A DNA stretch of 64,000 bases from Cornus controversa (lineage: Eukaryota; Streptophyta; Magnoliopsida; Cornales; Cornaceae). The DNA lies in NCBI GenBank assembly GCA_026545225.1, contig CM048849.1, positions 50,828,336 to 50,892,335 of the forward strand, read 5' to 3'. How positions within the stretch are numbered: position 1 is the first letter of the stretch; every line of letters begins with the position of its first letter. The notes below the pieces were generated by a model that was given only the letters and a program-made list of their open reading frames with translations, searched no databases and had not been told where the DNA came from. Both the position numbers and the translations under genes were made by a program. Shown piece by piece: positions 1 to 12,089 of this stretch.

Positions 1-1712
1 CGCTCCAGAATTAGAATTGAAGCCTTTGCCTGACAAATTAAAGTATGTATTCTTGGGGGCACAGAAAACTCTTCCTGTTATAATTGCCTCTGATCTGACA
101 GAAATTCAAGAGAAAAGCTTAGTAGAGGTTTTATACTAACATCGTGAAGCAATTGGATGGAGTGTTGCTGATCTTAAGGGCATTGATCCCTCGATTTGCA
201 AGCACAAAATTTATCTGGAAGAAGGATGTAAGCCAACCAGAGAGGCACAGAGGCGACTGAACCCCAACATGAAAGAGGTGGTAAAGAAAGAGGTTGTCAA
301 GTTACTTGATGCAGAAATTATTTATCCAATTTCTGACAGCACATGGATGAGTCCGACACAAGTGGTTCCAAAGAAATCTGGTCTTACCATTGTCCCTAAC
401 TCTGTGGGGGAGCTTGTTCCACAACGTACTGCCACAGGTTGGCGTGTTTGCATTGATTACAGAAAGCCCAATTCTATGACAAGGAAAGATCACTTCCCTC
501 TTCCATTCATTGATCAAATACTTGAAAGGTTAGCTGGTCAGAGCTATTATTGCTTTCTGGATGGCTACTCTGGTTATAACCAAGTAGCTATGGATCCGGA
601 AGACCAAGAGAAGACCACTTTCACTTGTCCCTTTGGTACTTTTGCTTATCGTCGTATGCCCTTTGGATTATGTAATGCTCCGGCTACATTCCAGAGGTGT
701 ATGATGGCCATCTTTTCTGACATGGTGGAAAAATTCTTGGAGGTGTTCATGGATGACTTCTCTGTTTTTGGATCATCCTTTGAACATTGTTTGAGCAATT
801 TATCACTTGTGCTTCAAAGGTGCCGAGAACGGAATTTGGTACTTAGTTGGGAGAAGAGCCATTTTATGGTGAAAGAAGGTATTGTATTGGGCCATATTGT
901 TTCAGAGAGGGGCATTGAAGTTGATAAAGCAAAGATCGACCTAATTGCAACTCTGCCTCATCCAACTTCGGTAAGACAAGTTCGATCTTTCTTAGGCCAT
1001 GCCGGGTTCTATAGAAGATTCATCAAAGATTTCAGTAAAGTGGCTCGACCATTGTGCCATTTGTTATCTAAAGATGTTCCCTTTATCTTTGATGAAGATT
1101 GTGTGAAAGCTTTTGAAAAGCTTCGGTCTCTGTTATCCTCTGCACCAATTATGCAGTCTCCAAAATGGGCTATACCTTTTGAAATCATGTGTGATGCCTC
1201 TGATTATGCAGTGGGAGCTGTGTTGGGACAGAGAGAAGAAAAACGACCACATGTCATCTACTACGCTAGTAAGACTCTCTGATGCCCAACTCAATTATAC
1301 AACCACAAAGAAAGAGCTTCTAGCCGTAGTGTTTGCCTTGGACAAGTTTCGTTCTTACTTACTGGGGTCCAATGTGGTTGTCTACTCTGATCATGTAGCA
1401 TTGAGACACTTATTGGCAAAGAAAGAAACCAAACCGCGTCTTATTCGGTGGATTTTATTGCTGCAAGAATTTGATTTGGAGATAAAAGATAAAAAGGGGA
1501 CGGAGAATGTGGTTGCGGATCATTTATCTCGGATTGAGTTCGAGCCGGTGATCGATGCATTACCTATTCGAGACTTATTCCCGGATGAGCAATTGTTTGG
1601 AATTGCTTTGATGAAAGTTAATGGCCAAAGGTTGAAGCATTGTGTGGAAGGATGTGTGCCAAGAAGAGACGTAGAGTCCGTCGACTTGACGGATCCCGTC
1701 TATTCGACTTAA
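1..1712 (+). pseudogene. Athila-type Ty3/gypsy pol remnant (RT-RNase H)
   Basis: Reverse transcriptase and RNase H part of a decayed Athila-lineage gypsy polyprotein. The frame is already open at base 2 and is broken by a TAA at 137-139. RT motifs are clear from 269 on: WRVCIDYRKPN, the PFGLCNAPATFQ block and the catalytic FMDD box (about 748-760), then LGHIVSERGIEVDKAKID. RNase H begins around 1150 (MCDASDYAVGAVLG). A one- or two-base frameshift near 1275-1282 moves the frame (YYASKTL to SDAQLNYTTTKKELLAVVFALD), and RNase H continues to ADHLSRIE near 1540. The integrase expected next is absent: the frame runs directly into the pol/env spacer, which suggests an internal deletion. Family assignment rests on these motifs and on the downstream env-like ORF and LTR. 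Not functional. Confidence 0.9.
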
Positions 1713-2601
1713 TCCCTTCGGAGAGTCAATCGTCTCCTACGGACGTTAAATTGTAGGTTCTGTATGTATTTCTATACTTTATTTCCTTTAGTTTTCTTTA
1801 ATTTTAATTTCTAGTTTTAGTTTTCTTAAGTTTTTCTTCAATTCTAGTTGCGTTTTAATATTTTTTCTTCGAGTTTTTGATGTATAAGTTGCTTCCGGAG
1901 GATGCCAAGAGGTGTACCGAGGTATTTGGACTCAAGATGGGTGAAAAATCGTACTCTCGGTCAACCTTGGGCGATGGAGACTCAAAATTATCAAGTCTCG
2001 GTCGAACTTGGGTGATGGAGGGTCAAACAGGCCTTCAAGAGGGGGATCGATCGCCCCAATTGAGGGGGATCGATTGCCCCTTTATATTTTTCAAGAATGA
2101 CCCCAACCAGCTGGGCGATCGATCGCCCATGGCTGGGGGGATCGATCGCCCAAGCATAAAACTTAGGCTGGCCGAGATCCTCCTTATATATGGACACCCA
2201 TTCCTCCTATGTTGATACCACTTGCATCCTAGACCTCTTTGAACTCCAATTCAAGTCCTACATCATCCGGAAAATTAAATTCTTCAATTGGTGAGTATTA
2301 AACAAGAATTCAACATTGATCATCATCAATTTCAACATCAAACCGGATCAAAAACCACTAGTTCTCAAAAGAAGATCTCACTTTTCCAAGTTGAACATCA
2401 AAGTAAGTGAAGTTTTTCTTTGAAGAAATTGTTCAAATCTTTTTGAGGGCTTTTGAAGACCAAGTTTGGGGGATCAATTTGGTGCATTCATTTGTTCGAT
2501 TTGGGTGGAAAAATTGCCGAAAAGAGGAGGTTGAAGGGTACAAGTTAATTGTGCACGCCAAGTGTTCGATTTAATTCCTCAACCACACTTTTTCTACTTC
2601 T
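1713..2601 (+). other. Athila pol/env spacer
   Basis: Non-coding spacer inside the Athila element between the pol remnant and the env-like ORF. It is AT-rich at first (1755-1870) and carries four closely spaced GATCGATCGCCC or GATCGATTGCCC motifs between 2045 and 2152. I see no real coding sequence; the short ORFs crossing it have no recognisable motif. Confidence 0.6.
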
Positions 2602-3825
2602 ATGGCACCAAAGAGAGCAAGTCACCAAGGTGCTTCAAGTTCACGTAATCCTCGCCGAGCGAGGCATGATCCGACCACAGGTTCTTCACGATCTCGCCGA
2701 GAAGGCATTCAAGAGAGATGGTATCCAAGGGCGTTGAATTTTGAAACCACGTTTGACATAGCCGAACTTTATGGTATGTTTCCCGAGACACGATGGGGGA
2801 TTTTCGACATCCGTCGTCGTCGGTCGGCATCCATTTTTGTTCCACTCTCATCTACTATTTACCCGAGGCTTGTCAAGGTATTTTATCAGAATTTAATGCC
2901 GACACCTGATGAGCGGGATGTGCTTACTTCTTCCGTAGATGGAACAATAGTTCGAGTGGACATGTCATCCATTGCCATGGCCATGGGTTGTCCTCATGAG
3001 TGCCCACATGATTTATCTCATATCTATACTCCTTTACCCGACGAGTTATCGGTGGGTAATGTGGTTGCACGTTTGTGTGCCAACCAAATTTCTAGGCCGA
3101 AAACGAATGCAGCTTCCAAGTCTTCAATGCCAAATCATTTATGGTTCCTTGACGCTGTTCTACTCAAGAATGTATGTCCAATTGGACATAAAACCGAAAG
3201 ACGTCAAGAGTTCCTCAGAGCCTTATATGCCATACATTTTGGGCATTGGCTGTCATTCCCACAGATTGTCTGGGGCTAGATGGAGAAGTTCTACTCCAAG
3301 GTTGTAGCCAAGGCACCAGACAGTGCAAGTGACTGAGAGTTTCCATTCCCTACCATTATTCACCAGTTGCTTGTGGCACAGGGGTATGCAGTCTATGAGG
3401 ACGAGCTTGCCTTTCCACGTGATCTTCATTATGGCACGCATGACTGGAACCTGAGTCGATCACATATGCACCAGAGAGTCATAGCGGTGCCTGGTGAGGT
3501 ATCTCGGTTGGCCCAGGGAGGAGAGCATGTAGATATACCACCACCGGTGGAAGATCTAGAGGAGATGGAGGCAGAGGAAGAGGAGGTGCATGCACAGGCT
3601 GGTGGCCATGATTATCAATATTTAGAAGGGCAGATTGCTGGGTTGACAGCCCAGTTTGGCACCCTACAGACAGAAGTCTCCACACAGTTTGGAGCAATGA
3701 GAACAGAGATGGCGGATCACTTCCGTGACACTCGCCAAGAGCAACTAGAGATGAGGAGGATGATGCGTGCACTGATGCGTCAAGCAAACTTGGATCCGGA
3801 TGCTCAGTCACCACCACACCCTTGA
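2602..3825 (+). pseudogene. Athila env-like ORF (plant transposon protein domain)
   Basis: One reading frame (frame 1) beginning MAPKRASHQGASSSRNPRRA and ending at 3825, interrupted by TAG at 3277-3279 and TGA near 3331. It has the usual layout of the third ORF of Athila elements: a basic Ser/Arg-rich start, a central globular part resembling the 'putative plant transposon protein' domain (WYPRALNFETTFDIAELYG to the VCPIGHKTERRQEFLRALYA region), then an acidic stretch (VEDLEEMEAEEEEVHA) and a C-terminal heptad-like segment around 3620-3780 (QFGTLQTEVSTQFGAMRTEM). The position between pol and the 3' LTR fits this ORF class. Its role is unknown; 'env-like' refers to position. Both stops make it a pseudogene. 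Confidence 0.8.
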
Positions 3826-5447
3826 CAGGAAGGTAATCATCTTTTGTATTTTATTTTATTTTTAGTTTTATTCTTCTATTTATTTTTTTTTTGTAGTTAG
3901 ATTTTTATTAAAAAAAAAAAATTAAAAAATGAAAAAAATATTTTATTTTTTTTTTAGGAATTTTCTCTTTCATATTTATTTTCACCCATACTATTTTCAC
4001 TTGATCTTTGGGGTATAGTGGTTTGTTTTGACAGGTTTTAACATCCAAGTTTGGGGGGGTATGCTTGCATTGCCTTCTTGCTAGTGATGTACTCTATTTT
4101 CTTTCCACTACTCCATGATCCTGGTAACATCGTTCTTACTCTTCTTTATGCTTTAATTGGGTGTACATTGAAGACAATGTACAGTTTAAGTTTGGGGGTG
4201 AGGCGATGCCTATTTGTTTGCTTTAATGCAATATGGGGGGAAATTTGTGTGAAAATCTTTTTGGTATTAGGATTTTATTTTATTTATTTTCTTAGTTTGT
4301 TTATTTTATTTTATTTTGTTTTATTTTTAGATAGAATGTTTTGACATTATTCAAAGGATTAATACCTTATGTAGGTGCATAACTTGTAATTTTTGAGTAT
4401 GTTTTTAATTCTTAAAAACTGTGGTTTAAATTATGTGGTTTTAATCATGGTTTGCAATAACATGTTTTGGGGTGATTAATTTTAGTTTCCTTACATGCAC
4501 AGACACACTAGCATAGTCTTATGGGGTATGAACTTTGGTTTTGAGTTATTGAGTTACATATGCTTGATATTAATTAGTATCTCTTGAGAATGAGTACCGA
4601 TAATGTGTTTTACTTGACTTCAATGAAAAAAAAAGAGAGAAAGAAAAAGAAAAAATGTGATGAATAAGCAAATCGATTTGATCCTTTTCATGAGTAACCG
4701 GGCCTCTATGCCTCAGGAAGCACGGAGTGTTCGCGTCAAAAGTGAAAGGGTGAGAAAAGATGAGCATTGGTTGTCTTGATTTGTAGCCTGATTGATTCGA
4801 GTAATTAGGTCTTCAGGGTATCTTAAAGCCTAGTGCCCTAAAGCCATCTGGTTTGGGAGTCACTGACTGAAAGCTTGCTACATGGATCTTTCAGAAAGCT
4901 TAATAAATCAAGACATTGCACAACCAATAAAGCAATGAAAAAAAAGAAAAAAAAATAAAAAAGTCATGTATACATGTTGGGAAGTATGATTTCAATAAGG
5001 GGAGCTAGTGAGTTGAAAATGGTATGTGCCTTAATATATTCAGAGCTTGGTTATGCTACATGAGATGATTGCTAGTTCACTTTACACGAGGGAGCTAGAG
5101 TTGGTTATTTTGAGATATGTTGATGTGAATTATGCATGGGAGCCATTGATTTGAATTATAGAATTTGAAAGTTTGAAATTATTCTTGAATGCAAGTTTGT
5201 AACTATGTATTGTAATCTTCTTCTTGAATTAATGTTGAAACAGAATTTTGAATGTTTGTGGGTAACATTTCTGGAAACCCTCACGAGACTATACTCGTCC
5301 ACTAGGGGGAACCTAGGGGTTTAAAGGCTTGTTGCATATGCTAAATGCAATCGTTTCTCCCACGAAAGTGGAGTTAGGTAGTTTAGTTACTGTTTAGTAG
5401 TTCTTTGTTTTAGTTTTGTTTTATTCTATTGCTAAGGGACTAGCAAT
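3826..5447 (+). other. Athila 3' untranslated region
   Basis: AT-rich non-coding part of the Athila element between the env-like ORF and the polypurine tract. The purine/G-run motif AAGTTTGGGGG occurs near 4049 and near 4188 and again at the true polypurine tract near 5453, a common trait of Athila elements. No gene-like ORF is supported here; the ORF at 4051-4344 is a T-rich chance frame. Confidence 0.6.
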
Positions 5448-5464
5448 ATGTAAGTTTGGGGGTG
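5448..5464 (+). other. polypurine tract of Athila element
   Basis: The tract TAAGTTTGGGGGTG directly precedes the LTR start TGATAGGCG. It is the expected plus-strand priming site for reverse transcription and confirms + orientation. Confidence 0.75.
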
Positions 5465-6970
5465 TGATAGGCGTTGAATGTTACGCATTTTAGCCTCTTA
5501 ACTTATGTATTTTATTCTCTTAGTGATAGATTATTTTGTGATTTTACTTTGTTTTAGTGTTTTCTGTATTTTCAGGGCCTTAATGATTATTTCAGTTAAA
5601 ACCAAGCTTTTGAGTTTTTAAAGAAGACATCCAAGATGGCGAGATAAAGCCTACATCAAGGGGATTCACTCAACCACTTATTTCCACTCAATTCAGTCCA
5701 AGAAAGAGGTCCAAGAGAATTACAACTGCTTAAGAAGGTTTCGGGCCTGAAGCCCAAATCTGCACATAATACAGTCTTAATCCCGTTTTGGAAAACGGAC
5801 CAGAAGCCTTATTTTCAAGCCTCAAATCGACATAATTCTCGAGGAGGGTTGAATGAAATTTGATTCTGCACACTTTTGTATTTCACAAAAATTTCGTAAA
5901 TCGGACTTCTAGTGGGTCAAAAGTTGGGCCGAAGTCAGCAGGAAAAACCCACCTGATTAGTGCTGCGGGAAAACCTAATTTATTCCTAATTGGATTAGGA
6001 CTTTGGTGTATTCTCTTGGAGAATAAAGTGAAGACTTGGAGGCTGAGTTGAGAGAGCTTACACAGAGACAGAGAGAGAGATTGGAGAGTCTGAGAAGGCT
6101 GAGAAGAGAACAGAAACATATTGCAGAGCCATTGGAGAACAAAGTTATACGCATAATTCAGAAAGATGATGTATTCTTCCTCAACAGTTGAAGCTTCTTC
6201 TTCTACCATGAGCGGCTAGTTCATCCACTAGGGTTTTGATGTAGCCCTAACAAAGCATCAATGGTTTGATTGTTTTAATTATTGGGGACCTTTATACATG
6301 CATAGATTGTGTAATTCAGAGGATTCTTATTATAAGAATTGAACAATAAAAGTCTTGTAAATTCAATCTCAATGATTTCTTATCTTGTCTTAGATATTTA
6401 GTTATTGTTATTGAACTCAATCTCTCTTGTTTTCTGTGATCATGAGAGAGATTATTACACAATGGTAATCACTGAATATATTGTTATGAGCTTTGATGGA
6501 TTATGCCTAAAGAAGATGAACCATACTGCACCCTAGATTAGAGTAGTTAGGCAGATGGCCCATGCCAATTGAAGATAGTCCATGGCTTAGCCTTAATCAT
6601 ATGTTATCTTCTTGACGAATGAAGGTGAGCTTGTAGCCACCGACACCACTTATGCATGATGTAATTCCCCTATAGTTGACTCAATTGACCATTGATTGTG
6701 GAGTTAGTGGTGAAGTCAAACACCATAGATTTCTCTCATATTATCTTCATTATCTATTTATCTTTGATTTATTTTATTTTACTTTTTAATTAATTTAGTT
6801 TAAAAATACAAATTTAATTAGAATTAATTTCGTATTCCAACTCATCAGACCATAATCCCTGAGGTATGATACCCCTTTCGATAGCCCTATTATGGAAGGA
6901 ATTCGTTCTATTGCGAAGTGTGAAAATTTTTAATTGATATACTTTTTGAGTCACACTCACACACGAATCA
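5465..6970 (+). mobile_element. Athila 3' LTR (1506 bp)
   Basis: Starts TGATAGGCGTTG just after the polypurine tract and ends CACACGAATCA; the terminal TGAT/ATCA forms the usual short inverted repeat. The boundaries are fixed by an inverted copy of the same length (1506 bp) at 54006-55511, which has clean target-site duplications. The base after the LTR begins copia integrase coding sequence, so this element inserted into a copia element; the 3' target-site copy would be TATAC at 6971-6975. The 5' LTR lies outside the window. Confidence 0.92.
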
Positions 6971-9463
6971 TATACACAATGAAACACAAGGATGAAGTCC
7001 TGGAAATCTTTCTTAAATGGAAGAAGATGGTTGAGACCCAGACAGGCAGGAAACTCAAGAGGCTCAAATTAGATAATGGTGGCGAATACAAGTCAGATCC
7101 CTTCCAAAAGGTCTGCCAAAACGAAGGGATAGTCAGACATTTTATAGTTTCAGGCATGCCACAACAGAATGGTGTAGCAGAACGTATGAATCGGACCTTG
7201 GTTGAAATGGTTTGATGTATGTTATCATAATCCAGATTAAGCAAGGCATTTTGGACAGAAGTTTTGGTATATGTCTATCATCTTGTCAACAGACTTCCTG
7301 CTGCTGCACTTGATGGGAAAACTCCCAAGGAGGTATGGTCTGGACAACCTGCTTCAGATTACGACTTGTTGCATGTATTTGGTTGTCCTGCATATTTTCA
7401 TGTTAAGGAATTAAAGTTAGATCCTAGAGCCAAGAAAGCTATTTTCATGGGCTTTAGTGAAGGAGTTAAGGCATTCAGACTCTGGTGTCCTGAGTCAAAG
7501 AAGGTTGTTTTGAGCCGAGATGTTACATTTGACGAATCTGTGATGCTGAAACAAATAGTTCCAGAAAAAGAGAATAAGAACCCAAATTCTCTACAGCAGG
7601 TGGAGCTTGAGGCTCCAGTAGTTTCAGACAAGACTGTTCAGACAGTCGATTGTCCTGTAGATGAATTTGATAAGGATGAAATCTCAGGTGAGGTGGAGGC
7701 ACCAGCACCAACACCAGTGACCGTTCAGCAGCCAGATTCTATTGCCACTAGTAAACCGAAAAGAAATATTCGAAAACCTACTCGATATACAGACATAGTA
7801 GCATACGCACTTCTAGTGACAAATAATGATGTCCCGTACACCTACAGAAAAGCTGTACAGGCTACAGACAGTGTCAAGTGGAAGAAGGCGATGGATGAAG
7901 AGATGAACTCACCTCATCAGAATCAGACTTGGAAGTTGGTTCAACTTCCAAAGGGTAAGAAAACTATTGGCTACAAATGGGTCTATGCCAAGAAGGAAGG
8001 TGTTCCTGGCAAAGACAGTATCAGATACAAAGCTAGATTGGTGGCAAAGGGCTACACTCAGAAGGAAGGAATAGACTACAATGAGGTTTTCTCACCTATT
8101 GTTAAACATTCATCTATTCGAATATTATTGGCTTTGGTTGCATAGTTTGATCTTGAGCTAGCTCAACTCGATGTGAAAACTGCATTCCTCCATGGTAATT
8201 TAGATGAGGAAATCTACATGTCTCAACCAGATGGGTTTAAAGTTCCTGGACGTGAGAATTGGGCTTGCAAGCTGAGCAAGTCACTGTATGGTTTGAAGCA
8301 GTCACCGCGACAGTGGTATAAGCGATTTGATCATTTTATGATAGATCAGAGGTACACATGTAGTCAGTTTGATCATTGTGTCTACTTTCATAAACTCCAA
8401 GATGGTACTTTTGTCTATTTGCTCTTATATGTAGATGATATGCTGATTGCATCTAAGAGCAAGGTGGAGATTGACAGGCTGAAGACTCAGTTGAGCTTAG
8501 AGTTTGAAATGAAGGATCTTGGAGAGGCCAAGAAAATTCTTGGGATGGAGATCAAAAGAGACAGAGTAAAAGGCACAGTTAGTTTGACTCAGACTCAGTA
8601 TTTGAAGCAAGTACTTCAGAGGTTTGGCATTGATGACAAGATCAAATCTGTAAGTACACCATTGGCTTCACATTTCAAACTGAGTGTATTAATGTCACCA
8701 CGTTCAGATGAAAAGAAGCAAATGGATAATGTTCCATATGCTAATGCAGTTGGTGCCCTAATGTATGCGATGGTATGTACCAGACCCGATATTTCACATG
8801 CAGTTAGTATGGTGAGCCGTTACATGCATAATCCTGGTAAAGGTCACTGGCAAGTAGTAAAATGGATTGTACGATATATTCAGGGTACTGTGGACGTTGG
8901 TTTGAAGTTCGAGAGAAACAAGATAGTTGGTAATCATCTAGTCGGATATATTGATTCAGATTATGTTGGAGATCTTGACAAGTGCCGATCTACTACTGGT
9001 TATGTGTTCACCATGACAGGAGGACCAGTGAGTTGGAGATCAACATTACAATCAACTGTGGCTTTGTCTACTACAGAGGCACAGTATATGGCTGTAACAG
9101 AAGCTTTCAAGGAAGTTATCTGGCTTCGTGGTTTAATTGAAGACTTGGGAATTGTTCAGGAAAATGTGGAGGGTTTCTGCGACAGTCAGAGTGCCATTTG
9201 TTTTGGCAAAGAACCAAGTCCATCATGGCCGCACCAAGCATATTGATGTCAGGTTCCACTTTGTTTAAGAAATTGTAGACGAAGGGGACATTCTTTTTTA
9301 AAAAATCGGGACTACAGATAATCTTGCAGATATGCTAACCAAGGTGGTTACAAGGATCAAGTTCTAACACTGCTTGAACTTGATCAATATCTCTTGAAGC
9401 TCGTATCGCCTAAAGGCGCATTAGAGGCAGCGTTGATTAGTGAATTCTCACCAAGGTGGAGAT
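6971..9463 (+). pseudogene. Ty1/copia pol remnant (integrase-RT-RNase H)
   Basis: Copia polyprotein of the TNT1-like type, beginning in the integrase where the Athila element cut it (MKHKDEVLEIFLKWKKM, LDNGGEYKSDPF, GMPQQNGVAERMNRT). The frame stays the same through stops at 7213-7215, 7228-7230 and 8143-8145. Integrase C-terminus (HVFGCPAYFHV), RT (WVYAKKEG, QLDVKTAFLHG, LYGLKQSPRQW, YVDDML near 8430) and RNase H (IDSDYVGDLDKCRSTTGYVF, STTEAQYMA) follow in order. An extra T near 9200 shifts the frame just before the conserved RTKHIDVRFHFV segment, which is read in the other frame to about 9400. A stop also follows HFV. Gag, protease and the first half of integrase are beyond the window. Non-functional. 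Confidence 0.92.
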
Positions 9464-9817
9464 TGTTGACTATAGTGGCTGGAATCTATAGGCACTGGAA
9501 TTTTTGACTGTAGAAATTGCAACACCAAAAGTGAGTGGGCATTAATGGCATTCGGTGACCAGTACGCATTGATGGCACTGAAAGGCTCATTTCACTGCCT
9601 ATTTATACTCTTCTTGTTACTGCTGTAAATGTGTGCTAGTGAGCAAATACAAAACAGAGAGAGAGTGACAACAGAGAGAAATACAGTGTTTGTAATTCTT
9701 TCTTCGATATTGAAATTCGCTGCCTCCCGTGGACGTAGGCAATTGCCGAATCACGTAAATCTGTGTATTTGTGTGTGTGGTGTTTCATTTGTTAAATTTT
9801 TGGGCTCCCAGCACAAC
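9464..9817 (+). mobile_element. copia 3' LTR
   Basis: Begins TGTTGACTATAGTGG right after a purine-rich stretch (CCAAGGTGGAGAT). It contains a TATA-like ATTTATA at about 9601 and a U5-like segment (GTGGACGTAGGCAATTGCCG) typical of TNT1-like LTRs. The start is well supported; the end is inferred from a CAACA mirroring the TGTTG start, and nearby CA dinucleotides (9810-9823) are alternatives because no second LTR is present for comparison. Confidence 0.75.
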
Positions 9818-10290
9818 AGCAACAACTTCAGTCCTTCCCTCAGTATCACAGCCTCTGCTACCCCTGTTGAAGCAATTTCAGGAGAATCATCATGGTTCCT
9901 CAAAACCACACCTCCACCACAGAAGTTTGATAATGTTTATCTTGACTTTAGCTTATATGGAATTATATCATAATCGATACCATTCAACTCAATGTATTAA
10001 GATAACACATATTACAATGTATTATAAAACATAGATCTTGGGAGGTTGCACTTAAGGTTACCTTTTTTCTTGCAACATGGTGTGCTTCCATTTCCCTAAT
10101 CATTTACTTATTTATTTGATGCTTCAGAAAGAATTTTTCTCTGTCCTTGTTACCCGGTTCAATCTTAATACCTTGGTCAAAACTGTAAAATTTTATACCA
10201 AAATTATTACAAAAACTATATCTGCTAAGCAATGCTCTCTGGAGTTCAATCTTATAAATACCAAAAAAATTACAGAAAAAAATTCAGGAT
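9818..10290. other. intergenic, unassigned
   Basis: Host-side flank of the copia element. The ORFs at 9629-9973 and 9771-10034 overlap the LTR end and show no family motif. The last ~40 bases (ATAAATACCAAAAAAATTAC onward) recur at about 23980-24017, marking the start of a duplicated block. Confidence 0.4.
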
Positions 10291-11455
10291 AAGCTGTTGA
10301 ATTTTGGACTCATTAGATCAATGATTTGTGTCTCCTGTCGAATCAACTTGGAGGACCATAACCATTTGTATTTAATTGTCCTCTTACATACAGAAATTGG
10401 ACTTCTATTGTTGCCAAATGCTTTCTCAGATCTGTTGGCCTTCTATTAATCTCAAGGATATTATTCAGTTGGGTGCTGCAAATCTGAGAGGCAATGGTTT
10501 TGAGAAAGCCGTTATGAAGCTCTCTTGTTCTCTCTATCTCTCTATTGGAGTTCTATGAATCTCAAGGATATTATTCAATTATATGTTCTCTAATTCTTAT
10601 ATTGATGTGAACTTGATCCATGCTGGTATTGTGGAGCTAGTTAGAAGTAGATTTTGTTTCTTCTGTGGTGTCAAGGATATTATTCAATTGAATTTATGGC
10701 TCATGGGGTCTTGGAATTTTCAAGAGACAATATTTGAATGATTTGTGGAGTTTTGATTCTGGGTATACTGTTAGGTTTGTGAGTGGTCTGGTATTGTGTT
10801 GGTGTTCTGCTTTGGGTTGGTTGGGTTTGTTACTTTGTTCTTTTTGCCCCTTGGCTTTGTCCTCTTGTACATTCTTTCTTTTTTCTTTAATAAGCTCGGA
10901 CAGGGTGGTTTTTGTCCCTCGTGTTTAAGGTAATGTTTGTTCATCCATTGCTTTACGTTGTACCAAAAAAATAAAATAAAATAAATCAATTTTTTATCCT
11001 TACTTTCAGGAAAATTTTTCAAGTGGACAAGAATGTAAGCCTCATTGTTTGCTGCTGTTTTGAGCTTGTTTACCTTATCTGTGGTTTGGGTGTTTGTTCC
11101 CAAGTATCCTTGTGGTTTTGGTCCCGTGTATAAGGTGGTTGTTTCTTGCTTGTCTGTATCTTCAGCAGTTCATGCCCATATCTGTTTTGTGCTTTTGATA
11201 GTTGCTTATCTTTCTGTTTAGAACAACTATATAAACATTTTAGATAAAAACCAAAAGTGCTTAACCCAAAATTGAGGAACCAAAATCAAACTTACCTTAA
11301 ATTTTGCGTAGGAAAGATTAAAAAGCCAATTTGAAGTATTAATTGAATAATCATAGTAACATACTACAAAATAGGCATTGAATTTAAAACAAAAAAGAAA
11401 GGAAAAAAAAACTTTTTCCCTCATCATGGATTTTGATAATTAATCTATGCATATT
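10291..11455 (+). repeat. duplicated block X1 with S-RLK kinase relic
   Basis: This block is repeated at 25088-27535 (X2). It carries several copies of AATCTCAAGGATATTATTCAATT (near 10448, 10556 and 10671). At about 10890-11040 it holds a decayed S-RLK segment: an exon end equivalent to [13 protein letters not shown], an intron like those of the intact genes, and the start of the next exon (CAAGTGGACAAGAATG, equivalent to SGQD). Another scrap reading like GGFGPVYK lies near 11105-11135. X1 and X2 differ mainly by independent insertions. Confidence 0.7.
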
Positions 11456-12089
11456 TGACGCCGGACAGAATAGTGATTATTCTGTAGGCTAATTGCAACA
11501 GGAAATATACAGAAATAATGCAAGAGAATCGCCTAAAAACTCAGAGAAAAGCCTCTGATAATCTATTCAATATTCAAAATTCAAGTTATCTCCGAATCAG
11601 CCCACAAGCCGGACTATATAGCTGAAACTAGTCAACATTATCAAAAATAGCAAAATCCTAATAATCGTGCCAAAATAAAAAATGAAATAAAAGAAGAAAG
11701 CTGCCAGAAATCTGACCCAAATCAAGTCCAGAATCACTTCCTAATCGACAAAAGAAATATTACTAAAAAAGGAAATAAATAACTAAAATTGGGGATTCGG
11801 AGGGAAAAATAGTAGATTTTGGGCTCGAAAAAATACGCACCCAGCCTAGCTAGTGCCCACGACGTGCGCGCTGAAACAAGCTTTCCGAATTGTGGTCATA
11901 AAGGCGATTCTGATACCCGTAGCTAAAGTTATGGCCAAAATACCAAAACGCGCCCAAAACTGCCCCAATTAGGGACAATATCGCGGCTTCCTGCCATCTT
12001 TGCGCTGATCTGCCAACTCAAGGTATCTCAGCGCCATCAATGTGTTATCTAACAGCTCAGCACCCTCTGACTCGGATCCTCCTGCATCA
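11456..12089 (-). mobile_element. solo LTR (634 bp), TSD ATATT
   Basis: TG...CA-bounded insertion (TGACGCCGGAC...CTGCATCA) flanked by ATATT at 11451-11455 and 12090-12094. The uninterrupted site is seen in block X2 (27528-27545, CTCTGCATATTACCCTC), which proves the insertion and its exact ends. The - orientation is inferred from a TATATAG box readable on that strand near 11615. No internal coding sequence, so it is a solo LTR. Family not identified. Confidence 0.88.

Noticed and set aside
4051-4344. 97-aa hydrophobic ORF in the Athila 3' region
   Set aside because: T-rich sequence around repeated TTTGGGGG motifs; no homologous ORF or start context, and it lies where Athila elements are non-coding.
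4570-4767. 65-aa minus-strand ORF
   Set aside because: Shadow ORF in the Athila non-coding region with no motif.
9629-9973. 114-aa ORF spanning the copia LTR end
   Set aside because: Begins inside the LTR and runs into flank sequence; no homology to gag or host protein that I can recognise.
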